From NCBI GenBank assembly GCA_937874445.1, contig CALNAL010000136.1:1-15799 (forward strand): 15,799 nucleotides of DNA. The letters are read 5' to 3'. The stretch's first letter is position 1; each line of letters starts with the position of its first letter. Positions 7,506 to 13,290 of this stretch are shown here, piece after piece. Origin of the DNA: an uncultured Acetobacteraceae bacterium (lineage in GTDB: Bacteria; Pseudomonadota; Alphaproteobacteria; Acetobacterales; Acetobacteraceae). The translations under genes were made by a program, and so were the position numbers. The notes below the pieces were generated by a model that worked only from the letters and a program-made list of their open reading frames with translations, ran no database searches and was not told the origin of the DNA.

Positions 7506-7544
7506 AGTTCCATTATTTGCAACCATGTTGCATTTCATGGAACT
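7506..7544 (-). promoter_or_regulatory. 39-bp nested dyad, likely IclR operator
   Basis: Two perfect inverted repeats share one centre at base 7525. The outer arms are AGTTCCAT (7506-7513) and ATGGAACT (7537-7544). The inner arms are TGCAAC (7518-7523) and GTTGCA (7527-7532) around CAT. The element begins 11 bases upstream of the iclR ATG, in the right place to cover a promoter, and the minus-strand AATAAT inside it could be a -10. IclR proteins bind such palindromes as dimers or tetramers. Confidence 0.6.
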
Positions 7545-7549
7545 GCCAC

Positions 7550-7562
7550 GCACGCCGCGTGC
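7550..7562. promoter_or_regulatory. 13-bp palindrome upstream of the IclR operator
   Basis: GCACGC-C-GCGTGC is a perfect 6-bp inverted repeat around one base, centred at 7556, that is 31 bases (about three helical turns) from the centre of the 39-bp dyad. It may be a secondary binding site, or a chance palindrome in GC-rich DNA. Confidence 0.3.
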
Positions 7563-7568
7563 CACGAC

Positions 7569-7596
7569 AAAATCCCCTTGGAAATCAAGGGGATTT
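7569..7596 (-). terminator. Strong 11-bp hairpin between hypA and iclR
   Basis: AAATCCCCTTG (7570-7580) and CAAGGGGATTT (7586-7596) form a perfect 11-bp inverted repeat around GAAAT. Read on the minus strand the stem is followed by a short T-run (ATTTTG), so it could end the DUF1847-hypA transcript. Being upstream of iclR it could instead be a regulator site. The T-run is short. Confidence 0.5.
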
Positions 7597-7677
7597 CTGC
7601 GGCCCCCGAAGAGGGATGTCGCCGTATTGCCTGTTTTTTAAGCTATCTGTGGCGTGGCGTGCGCTTTTGCCGGGCGT

Positions 7678-7723
7678 CTGCCCAGCCGCCTGCCCAGCCG
7701 CCTCCTGCCAGCGCGAGGAGGCG
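7678..7723 (-). repeat. Hairpin and duplicated 12-mer just past hypA
   Basis: CGCCTCCT (7699-7706) and AGGAGGCG (7716-7723) form a perfect 8-bp inverted repeat directly after the hypA stop codon. Next to it CTGCCCAGCCGC is repeated in tandem at 7678-7689 and 7690-7701. There is no T-run, so this is a GC-rich 3'-end structure rather than a classic terminator. Confidence 0.4.
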
Positions 7724-8119
7724 TCAGTCCGCCTGCCCGGGGGCGGCCTGCTCCGGAGCAGGGCCGGGGGGATGCCGGGGCTTGCCGTCGAACGAGGCCA
7801 CCCGCATTTCCCGCCCGGCGAGGAATTCCGGCCCGAAGGCGCCGCATTTCGGGCAGGCGGCCACCAGATCCTCCGGCTCGTATTCCGTCCCGCAGCTGCG
7901 GCAGCGCGCGCGCAGAGGGATCATGTCGATGGCGAGTTCGGCCCCGGCCAGCACCGTGCCCTCAGCCAGCAGAGGGAAACAGAAGCGGATGGCCTCGACT
8001 TCCACCGCGGCTCCGGCGCCGATCTCCAGGCGCACGCAGCTGACATGGTCGATGCCTTCGCGGGTGGCGTATTCGACCACCAGATCGATGGCATTCTGGC
8101 AAAGCGAGACTTCGTGCAT
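7724..8119 (-). CDS. hypA: HypA/HybF nickel metallochaperone
   Basis: Small cytoplasmic nickel-insertion chaperone used to mature [NiFe]-hydrogenase (with HypB) and sometimes urease. The 131-residue protein starts MHEVSLCQ; the N-terminal Met-His-Glu is the family's nickel site (H2, E3). The zinc site is complete: C73-x2-C76 and C89-x2-C92. Beyond residue 108 there is a Pro/Ala-rich tail (DGKPRHPPGPAPEQ...) that the core family lacks. The ATG at 8119 is chosen for the MHE motif and the GGAAGGG just ahead of it. It lies 16 bases downstream of the DUF1847 gene and is probably co-transcribed. No hydrogenase, urease or hypB gene is in the window. Confidence 0.93.
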   Translation of the reverse strand: MHEVSLCQNAIDLVVEYATREGIDHVSCVRLEIGAGAAVEVEAIRFCFPLLAEGTVLAGAELAIDMIPLRARCRSCGTEYEPEDLVAACPKCGAFGPEFLAGREMRVASFDGKPRHPPGPAPEQAAPGQAD

Positions 8120-8135
8120 GGCCCTTCCGATCGCC

Positions 8136-8825
8136 TCAGCGGCGGGCGTTCGGCTGTTTTCCCGGAGCCTTGGGGCCGAGCGGTCCCCACAGGCGCCGGT
8201 AGTAGGTATCGGCAAGCTCCAGCGCGCCGAGCGGATTATGGGCCAGCACGCGGTCCTTGGTGACCAGCACCGTGCAGGGGGCCTGGGCATGGCGGAAGAA
8301 CAGGCTGTCGTGGCCGACGCACAGGCCCATCAGGATGTTGAACTCGCTGCCATGCGCGTTCAGCATCTCCGCCTGGGCGATCGGGTTGCACATCGGCTCG
8401 AAGGTGCCGGGGCGGACCTTCTGGTCGTCGCGCAGGCCGAGTTCCTCCTTGGGGACGGCTCCCGTCTTGCAGGCCACCGAAAGCACCTCGAAGCCGTGGC
8501 TTTCGAGAATGCTCGCGTAGAGATGGGCAAAGTCGACCAGGCCGATGCAGGTGGCGATGCCGAGCTTGTGGTAGTCCATCTTTTTCGCGAAGTGGATGAT
8601 CTCCTCGGCGCGGCACCAGACGCCGTAGCCCTCGCCCTCGACCTCGGCGGAGGCTTTCGCGAAGCGGCGGGTGGTCTCGTCCTCGTACTCGGCCCGGGCG
8701 GTCTCCAGGGGGGCCGCATCGACCTTGCTCGGGCAGAAGCCGGGGCCTTTCGTCCCGGACTCGCCGTTGCGGCAGGCGCGCACCGTCGGGGGGCAGTAGG
8801 CGCAATTCGGATCGTCGTATTTCAT
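8136..8825 (-). CDS. DUF1847 cysteine-rich putative metal-binding protein
   Basis: I recognise the 229-residue product as DUF1847, a family of unknown function. The N-terminus has a cysteine cluster, C8-x2-C11-x6-C18-x12-C31, suited to bind a metal or an iron-sulfur cluster. Further conserved-looking cysteines occur in GVWCRAEE, IATCIGLVDFA, VACKTG, PMCNPIAQAEMLN and GLCVGHDSLFF. The core looks like an alpha/beta fold with HNPLGAL near the C-terminus. There is no signal peptide. It is the first gene of a two-gene unit with hypA, which suggests a link to metal trafficking or redox chemistry. The ribosome-binding site ahead of the ATG at 8825 is weak. Confidence 0.85.
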   Translation of the reverse strand: MKYDDPNCAYCPPTVRACRNGESGTKGPGFCPSKVDAAPLETARAEYEDETTRRFAKASAEVEGEGYGVWCRAEEIIHFAKKMDYHKLGIATCIGLVDFAHLYASILESHGFEVLSVACKTGAVPKEELGLRDDQKVRPGTFEPMCNPIAQAEMLNAHGSEFNILMGLCVGHDSLFFRHAQAPCTVLVTKDRVLAHNPLGALELADTYYRRLWGPLGPKAPGKQPNARR

Positions 8826-8940
8826 CGAGAGGCCGTCCCGTCACAGGAATTTTCTCCACCGTAGCACCCGCGGGCGGGACGGATGCAAGGGCGGGGAAGG
8901 CAAGGCTTCCCGACTGGCCGCGCATGCCCGCGGCGGGCGG

Positions 8941-8971
8941 AAAAAGCCCACGCCACCGCAGCGGCGCGGGC
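8941..8971 (-). terminator. Rho-independent terminator of the esterase gene
   Basis: On the minus strand a 9-bp stem with one G-T pair (GCCCGCGCC / GGCGTGGGC, 8-base loop) runs straight into TTTTT (bases 8945-8941). It begins 17 bases past the esterase stop codon. A second hairpin without a T-run (GGGAAG / CTTCCC, 8894-8911) lies further on. Confidence 0.8.
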
Positions 8972-8988
8972 CTTTCCCGGGAGAGGGA

Positions 8989-10011
8989 CTACTTCACCAG
9001 CCCCTTGTCCTTCAGCCAGCCCTGGATCAGCGCCGCGATCTCGGCGTTGTTCTTCTCCATCATCATCATGTGCCCGTTGCCGTGGATGCCGTGCTCGGGC
9101 AGCGAAATGACATCCACCTTCACGCCGGCGGCGCGCATCGCCTCGACCCATTTCATCCCGTTGGCACGGATGGCCGGCCAGCGGGCATCCTGGTCGATGA
9201 AGTCGCCGTAGATCACCGCGACCGGAATGTCCTTGAGGAGCGCCGCCTGCGCCGGCACGCCGAAGCCGGAGGGCTCGACGGCCACCAGGGCCTTCACCTT
9301 GTCGGGCCGGGCCTGGGCGGCGCGGAAGACGAACTGCCCGGCCTGGCTGTGGCCGAGGATCACGCACGGGCACACCCGGTCGATCTCGGCGATGTAGCCG
9401 CGCAGGATGGCCTCGTCGGTGGTGACCCAGCGCGGCGACTGTTCGCGGATGAAGTTGTCATAGCCCGCCATGGGGAACTGGCTGCCGGGCAGCTGCCTGC
9501 GCAGGGCCGGGTCGTCGTTCCAGCTGCCCGCGCCCGCGCCGATGCGGAACTGCTCGAAGGGCCGTCCGCGGGTGACGAACATGGGCTCGCCCTTGAAGAT
9601 GCCCGGAGGCGGGAAGCCGGCGCGGCCGCGCTCGACTGCGTCGGAGTTGTAGACGTCCCATCCGGCCCGCACGAACCAATCGAGCCATCCCGGCCGTCCG
9701 TCCGGGGTGGTTTCGAACTCGACGCCGGAAAGCCCGCCGCCATGCCACAGCAGCAGCGGATAGGCGCCGTGCCGCTCCGCCGGCAGGAAGTACTGCACGT
9801 ACATGGATTCGACGAGATAGGTGCCGTTGGGGTCGATCTTCAGCGGCGCCCCGCCCGGGGTGAGCATGAGTTCCTTCACCGGCTCGCCGCTGATCGTCGC
9901 GGAGCGGCCGCCGACATGGAAGGAGCCGAAATCCCGCAGCGTGACGGACGGGCGCTCCTGCGCACAGGCAGGAGCTGCCAGCAGGGCCAATGCCAAGACC
10001 AGCCAGCGCAT
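8989..10011 (-). CDS. Secreted alpha/beta hydrolase, esterase-713-like
   Basis: Predicted periplasmic or secreted serine esterase of 340 residues. It has a Sec signal peptide (MRWLVLALALLAAPACAQ, cleavage near residue 16-18) and an alpha/beta-hydrolase fold. The nucleophile is S222 in GHSQAG, the acid probably E246 in AVEPSG, and the base a histidine in IHGNGHMMMMEKNN (H310 or H314). The E246 context and the HGNxHMMM motif closely resemble Alcaligenes esterase 713. That enzyme has a rare Cys-Cys pair next to the oxyanion hole (HGCCLTG); here the segment reads HGGGLSG (90-96). The start at 10011 has GGGAGAA seven bases ahead. The gene stands alone, so the physiological ester substrate is unknown. 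Confidence 0.9.
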   Translation of the reverse strand: MRWLVLALALLAAPACAQERPSVTLRDFGSFHVGGRSATISGEPVKELMLTPGGAPLKIDPNGTYLVESMYVQYFLPAERHGAYPLLLWHGGGLSGVEFETTPDGRPGWLDWFVRAGWDVYNSDAVERGRAGFPPPGIFKGEPMFVTRGRPFEQFRIGAGAGSWNDDPALRRQLPGSQFPMAGYDNFIREQSPRWVTTDEAILRGYIAEIDRVCPCVILGHSQAGQFVFRAAQARPDKVKALVAVEPSGFGVPAQAALLKDIPVAVIYGDFIDQDARWPAIRANGMKWVEAMRAAGVKVDVISLPEHGIHGNGHMMMMEKNNAEIAALIQGWLKDKGLVK

Positions 10012-10016
10012 GAACG

Positions 10017-10044
10017 TTCTCCCGATATTGTTACATTGGGAGAA
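10017..10044 (-). promoter_or_regulatory. Inverted repeat covering the esterase ribosome-binding site
   Basis: TTCTCCC (10017-10023) and GGGAGAA (10038-10044) form a perfect 7-bp inverted repeat with a 14-base AT-rich spacer. In the minus-strand mRNA the downstream arm is the Shine-Dalgarno GGGAGAA itself, so folding would hide it. It could also be a protein-binding dyad. Confidence 0.45.
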
Positions 10045-10059
10045 GTGTATGCACCCGGA

Positions 10060-10083
10060 CCGCCCCCCTTGCCAGGGGGGCGG
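10060..10083. terminator. GC hairpin between the CBS-BON and esterase genes
   Basis: CCGCCCCCC and GGGGGGCGG form a perfect 9-bp stem around TTGCCA, starting 13 bases past the CBS-BON stop codon. It is very stable but has no T-run on either strand. It is probably an mRNA 3'-end structure or a T-less terminator separating the two genes. Confidence 0.5.
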
Positions 10084-10096
10084 AAAGCGGGACCGT

Positions 10097-10813
10097 TCAG
10101 GCCGAGAAGGCGCCGGGATAGAGCGGGTAGGGCTCCTCGGAGAGCACCACCATGTGGTTGCGCACGCCCTTCACGCCATGGGTTCCGGCGGCGGCGAGTT
10201 CCAGGGCCCGCAGCTCCTCGGGGGTGGCCACGAGGCCCCACAGATGAACGATGCCGTCCGTCACCACCACGGTGTTCTCGGCGCGGCGGCTCCAGGTCTG
10301 GTCGGCCAGCTCCTTCATCAGCGCCTCGCGGATGGCGCCGTCGTCCACGGCCGGCGTGGAGGTGGCATCGGTCTGCTGCGAGGCGAAGGCGCGCAGCAGG
10401 TTGGCGCGGCTGATGATGCCCACCAGCTTGCCGTCCGCCACCACGGGCACCCGCTTGATGTGATGGGTCTCCATCAGGTCGGCGATCTCGCCGAGCGGGG
10501 TCTCGCGCCCCACCGAGATGACGTCGCGCGTCATGACATCCGCGGCGGTCTGGCCGTGGGCGCGGACGTATTCCTCGGCCAGCGTCGCGGTCCCGGTGAA
10601 GAACTCGCGCCAGGTGGTGCGGCGTTTCTGCGTGCCGATCTCGGCGCGGCGGAGCAGGTCGCCCTCGCTCACCACGCCGACCAGGGCTCCGTCCTCGTTG
10701 ACGACGGGAGCGCCCGAGATGCCACGGGCCAACAGGAGCTGAACCACCTGCAGCACCGTCGTCTCGGGACTGACGGTAACGACCTTCGGGGTCATGATGT
10801 CGCCAGCAAGCAT
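10097..10813 (-). CDS. CBS-CBS-BON domain protein
   Basis: Cytoplasmic 238-residue protein with two CBS repeats and a C-terminal BON domain. CBS1 (about 7-58) has IMTPKVVTVSPETTV and VVSEGDLL; CBS2 (about 93-145) has VMTRDVISVGRETPL and HHIKRVPVV; BON spans about 158-225 (VHLWGLVATPEELRALE). CBS pairs usually sense adenine nucleotides or S-adenosylmethionine, and BON domains are thought to bind lipid or other surfaces. The molecular role of the combination is not settled. The ATG at 10813 has a strong GGAGGAGG ahead of it. It is divergent from a universal stress protein gene, a pairing often seen in low-oxygen or stress regulons of alphaproteobacteria, and the shared spacer holds an FNR-type box. 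Confidence 0.93.
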   Translation of the reverse strand: MLAGDIMTPKVVTVSPETTVLQVVQLLLARGISGAPVVNEDGALVGVVSEGDLLRRAEIGTQKRRTTWREFFTGTATLAEEYVRAHGQTAADVMTRDVISVGRETPLGEIADLMETHHIKRVPVVADGKLVGIISRANLLRAFASQQTDATSTPAVDDGAIREALMKELADQTWSRRAENTVVVTDGIVHLWGLVATPEELRALELAAAGTHGVKGVRNHMVVLSEEPYPLYPGAFSA

Positions 10814-10833
10814 GTCAACCTCCTCCGAAGCGG

Positions 10834-10851
10834 GTGATAAAGATTATCACA
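10834..10851 (-). promoter_or_regulatory. Palindrome and extended -10 for the CBS-BON gene
   Basis: GTGATAA-AGA-TTATCAC (10834-10850) is a perfect 7-bp dyad. On the minus strand it contains TGTGATAAT (10851-10843), a good extended -10 (TGn plus GATAAT), predicting a start near 10836 and a leader of about 23 bases. The core also matches 13 of 14 defined positions of the Fur 7-1-7 consensus TGATAAT-n-ATTATCA. That may be coincidence, but a repressor here would cover the -10. Confidence 0.5.
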
Positions 10852-10888
10852 GAAACCGAGCGGCGGGAGGAATTTGGCAGGCCTCCGG

Positions 10889-10902
10889 TTGACTTGAATC
10901 AA
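10889..10902. promoter_or_regulatory. FNR/FixK/Anr-type box, shared divergent promoter
   Basis: TTGAC-TTGA-ATCAA differs from the consensus TTGAT-N4-ATCAA at one position. Its centre, 10895.5, is about 41.5 bases upstream of a start predicted near 10937 for the universal stress gene, the class II activation distance. It is about 60 bases from the predicted CBS-BON start, close to class I spacing. One box could therefore serve both genes. Confidence 0.55.
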
Positions 10903-10923
10903 GCAGGGGGGGCCGCCTTGCGC

Positions 10924-10929
10924 TAGGGT
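10924..10929 (+). promoter_or_regulatory. Possible -10 of the universal stress gene
   Basis: TAGGGT keeps the key T-A---T positions of a -10 and lies at the right distance from the FNR-type box for class II activation. There is no good -35, as expected for an activator-dependent promoter. The leader would be about 22 bases. Confidence 0.35.
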
Positions 10930-10958
10930 AACGGCTTTGCAAGGGGAGGGTTTCCGAC

Positions 10959-11822
10959 ATGTACAAGAATCTCCTGGTTCCGGCCACGGGGGCCCCTTCC
11001 GATGTGGCGGTCTTCGAGACGGCCCTGTTGGCGGCCCGGCCTTTCGCCGCCCATCTCGAGTTCCTGCATGTGTGCGTCGATGTCACCGAGGTGGTGGTCT
11101 CGATGTCCACCGGCGGGCTGGGCGGCTCGGGGGCGGTGCAGGGCGTGGTCGACAAGCTGGAGAACGAGGCCCACCAGGTGCAGGGCCACGCCTGGCAGAT
11201 GGTGCAGAGCTTCTGCGGCTCCCACGACATTTCCCGCGAGGAGGTGCACGATCGGGTCTGCGCCTCCTTCAGCGTGGAGACGGGCAGCGATGCCCAGTGG
11301 ATCTCCGAATACGGCCGCTTTGCCGATCTGGTGGTGGTCGGGCGCGCCCAGCCTGGACGCGAGATGGCCATGGAGGTGCTGGAGGCCGCCCTGATGGATA
11401 CCGGCCGCCCGCTGCTGATCGCCCCCCCGCGCGCACCGGAAACCCTGCTCGGCACCGTGGTGATCGCCTGGAAGGACACGCCCGAGGCGGCCCGCGCGGT
11501 CTTCGCCGCGTTGCCGCTGCTGGAAAAGGCGAAGCGTGTGGTGATCCTTTCCGTCGGCGAGGACGACGAGGCGGAGGGGCAGGGGAGCGATCGCCTGCTG
11601 CGCAGCCTGAGCTGGCACAACCCGGCCACGACACTCGTCCGGCTCGGACACGAGCGGCGCCGCAAGCCCGTGGAGGTGCTGTTCGAGGAGGCCAGACGCC
11701 TGGAGGCCAGCCTGGTGGTGATGGGCGGCTACTCCCATTCCCGGCTGCGCGAGGTGGTCTTCGGCGGCTTCACCCACCGGGTGCTGGCCGGGGTCGAGAC
11801 CCCGGTGCTGATGGCCCACTGA
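10959..11822 (+). CDS. Tandem universal stress protein (UspA x2)
   Basis: Cytoplasmic stress protein of 287 residues made of two Usp domains (about 1-155 and 163-287). Each opens with a beta strand typical of the family (YKNLLVPATG; GTVVIAWKDT). The second domain ends in MGGYSHSRLREVVFGGFTHRVL's position 255-276. That corresponds to the nucleotide-binding G-2x-G-9x-G-S/T motif, but with S259 for the second Gly and G270 for Ser/Thr, so ATP binding may be altered. The ATG at 10959 has AGGGGAGGG ahead of it. It is divergently arranged with the CBS-BON gene and probably induced with it under oxygen limitation (inferred from the FNR-type box). The partner process is unknown. Confidence 0.92.
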   Translation: MYKNLLVPATGAPSDVAVFETALLAARPFAAHLEFLHVCVDVTEVVVSMSTGGLGGSGAVQGVVDKLENEAHQVQGHAWQMVQSFCGSHDISREEVHDRVCASFSVETGSDAQWISEYGRFADLVVVGRAQPGREMAMEVLEAALMDTGRPLLIAPPRAPETLLGTVVIAWKDTPEAARAVFAALPLLEKAKRVVILSVGEDDEAEGQGSDRLLRSLSWHNPATTLVRLGHERRRKPVEVLFEEARRLEASLVVMGGYSHSRLREVVFGGFTHRVLAGVETPVLMAH

Positions 11823-11825
11823 ACG

Positions 11826-11848
11826 CCGCCGGAAGCGCTCCGGGCGGG
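11826..11848 (+). terminator. Hairpin after the universal stress gene
   Basis: CCGCC-GGA pairs with TCC-G-GGCGG across an AGCGC loop with one bulged base, starting a few bases past the stop codon. No T-run follows, so termination here is uncertain. Confidence 0.3.
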
Positions 11849-11870
11849 GGGACGGGAACGGGAGCCACAG

Positions 11871-11973
11871 GCAACTGTTGCGTGGCGGCAACACAAAGGG
11901 GCCCGTGTACGATAAAATGCATCGTCCGGAGCTGTCTCGCTTGCCTGCCGAGTCGCGTTAACGTAACGTTACG
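11871..11973 (+). promoter_or_regulatory. Promoter region of the LuxR-type gene with several dyads
   Basis: The spacer holds three GCAAC-type half-sites: GCAAC-T-GTTGC (11871-11881), then TGTTGC and GCAACA (11876-11893) around GTGGCG. A -10-like TAAAAT follows at 11913-11918 inside CGAT-N7-ATCG (11910-11924). Finally CGTAACGTTACG (11962-11973) is a perfect 12-bp palindrome just upstream of the possible GTG start. No good -35 is visible. The clustering suggests a regulated promoter. Confidence 0.4.
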
Positions 11974-11977
11974 ACTG

Positions 11978-12718
11978 GTGCCCAAGATTTTTCCCCCCAC
12001 CCGGATTTCTGGCCAACGGGAGACGCGGATCATTTCCACCCTGCACTCCATCGACGAGCTGTCTCCCCGGACACGCTGGGCGCTGCGCCTCGTCGTGGCC
12101 GACCGCGCCGTGCTGTTCCGGCGCGGCCTGACGGCCGTGATCCGCCAGAGCCTGCCCGAGTGCGATGTGGCCGAGGTGGAGGATCTGGCGGCCGCGGCGA
12201 CCCTGCAGGAGCGCTGGCCGGCCGACGTGCTGCTCACCTCGGTGGATGGCGATGGCCCCGAAATCCGCCGTCAGCTGCGCGCGCTGCATGCGGAGCATCC
12301 GCAGCTGCGCCTGGCGGTGCTGAGCGGGCAGGCCGACCGGGCGACGGCGCTGGCGTGGATCGATGCCGGCATGACCGGCTGCATCGGCGCCACCGTCACC
12401 CCCGAGGAGCTGTGCGAGGCGCTGCGCATCATCGCCTCGGGACACGGCTATATCTCCCTTTCCATCCTCGAGGCCCCCACGCGGGCGCCTGTCACGGCCG
12501 AGGAGGAGGCTGGCAGCGATCTTACCGCGCGCCAGCAGGAAGTGATGCGCCTGGTGGCCGAGGGACGGCCGACCAAGGACATCGCGCGCCGCCTGGGGCT
12601 GTCGGTTTCCACCGTCAAGGCGCATCTGGCCGCGGCCTACCGCAGCCTGGGCGCCCACAACCGGGTGGAAGCGGTGGTGCGCGCCCGGGCGGTTTCCGAC
12701 CCTGCCGTGGCGGCCTGA
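11978..12718 (+). CDS. LuxR-type regulator with degenerate receiver domain
   Basis: NarL/FixJ-style regulator. A receiver-like domain (about 37-155) precedes a LuxR/GerE helix-turn-helix (about 180-240: LTARQQEVMRLVAEG, IARRLGLSVSTVKAHL). The receiver looks inactive for phosphotransfer. Only one acidic-pocket residue remains (D42 in VVADRAVLF). The phospho-acceptor position is T87 (DVLLTSVD), and the usual Lys is A138 (GCIGATVTPEEL). It is therefore probably controlled by binding or abundance rather than by a kinase. The start is unsure: GTG at 11978 is the nearest standard codon but has no ribosome-binding site, while GGGAG at 12018-12022 precedes only ATC (12029) and ATT (12032) codons. No kinase gene is adjacent. 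Confidence 0.85.
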   Translation: MPKIFPPTRISGQRETRIISTLHSIDELSPRTRWALRLVVADRAVLFRRGLTAVIRQSLPECDVAEVEDLAAAATLQERWPADVLLTSVDGDGPEIRRQLRALHAEHPQLRLAVLSGQADRATALAWIDAGMTGCIGATVTPEELCEALRIIASGHGYISLSILEAPTRAPVTAEEEAGSDLTARQQEVMRLVAEGRPTKDIARRLGLSVSTVKAHLAAAYRSLGAHNRVEAVVRARAVSDPAVAA

Positions 12719-12827
12719 TAATTTCGTCCCGCCCGGCAGCCGGCAGTTAGCCGAAACTTAACAGCCTGTGCGCTTTATTCGTCCCAATGGTGGACAAGTG
12801 ACGGACGATCGTTTTCCTTGTGTTTCC

Positions 12828-12850
12828 CCGGGCATTTCCCCGGATTTTTT
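12828..12850 (+). terminator. Rho-independent terminator after the LuxR-type gene
   Basis: CCGGG (12828-12832), loop CATTTC and CCCGG (12839-12843) are followed by A and six T residues (12845-12850). It is 110 bases past the stop codon on the + strand. The rest of the 250-base gap to the next gene shows no gene and no clear promoter. Confidence 0.7.
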
Positions 12851-12968
12851 GTCTCGGCCTTCCTCTGGGGAGCGAGGTGCGGCCGCTGCGGTGGAAAGTA
12901 ATGGGCGCCTCCGGAGCGGCCGTGAAGAGTTGCGCCAACGGCATGTTTGATCCTGCGCGAGGCCCTCG

Positions 12969-13226
12969 ATGAGTGAGACGCCCCCCTTTTCGAGCGATCC
13001 TCCCGGCACCGGCGCTCCGCCGCTCGCCGAATTGCAGAATCTCGCCGATGACGCGACCGCGGCCGCCCAGGCCCTGTGGCTGGCCGCGCTCGGCTTTCCC
13101 AACGCGCCCGAGGGCACCTGGAAGGAGGAAACCCTCCAGTTGATGGCCCTCTCCTCGGTGGAGGCGGCGCGCCGGGTTTCCGAGCAGGTCGCCAAGCTGC
13201 GCACCCGTCTGGTCGGCGGGGGGTAG
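12969..13226 (+). CDS. Small protein of unknown function (85 aa)
   Basis: I do not recognise a family. The 85-residue product begins with a Pro/Ser-rich stretch (MSETPPFSSDPPGTGAPP) and continues as an Ala-rich amphipathic helical region (about 19-80) with no cysteine and no membrane segment. GAGG six bases before the ATG and GC-rich third positions support translation. The gene lies between a terminator and a hydrolase gene on the same strand. It is probably a small soluble helical protein. Confidence 0.6.
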   Translation: MSETPPFSSDPPGTGAPPLAELQNLADDATAAAQALWLAALGFPNAPEGTWKEETLQLMALSSVEAARRVSEQVAKLRTRLVGGG

Positions 13227-13290
13227 CGCCACGGCCCGCGCCTTTTGCCTCGCTGCTTTCACCCTATTCTGCGTCATCTTTTCCTGGACC

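Noticed and set aside
4189..7641. Very long open frame (1150 codons) on the + strand
   Set aside because: It lies antisense to the six-gene cluster. Its product is rich in Gly, Arg, His and Asp with no recognisable domain, typical of an antisense frame in high-GC DNA, while the minus-strand products match known families end to end.
7678..7703. Start of a CRISPR-like or other repeat array
   Set aside because: Only two adjacent copies of a 12-mer without spacers.
10834..10850. CRP-type site at GTGATAAAGATTATCAC
   Set aside because: The GTGA and TCAC half-sites are 9 bases apart; CRP sites have 6.
10937..12718. 593-codon + strand frame as one protein
   Set aside because: The first part overlaps the universal stress gene in another frame and looks like low-complexity shadow. 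Only the part after about 11978 encodes a recognisable regulator.
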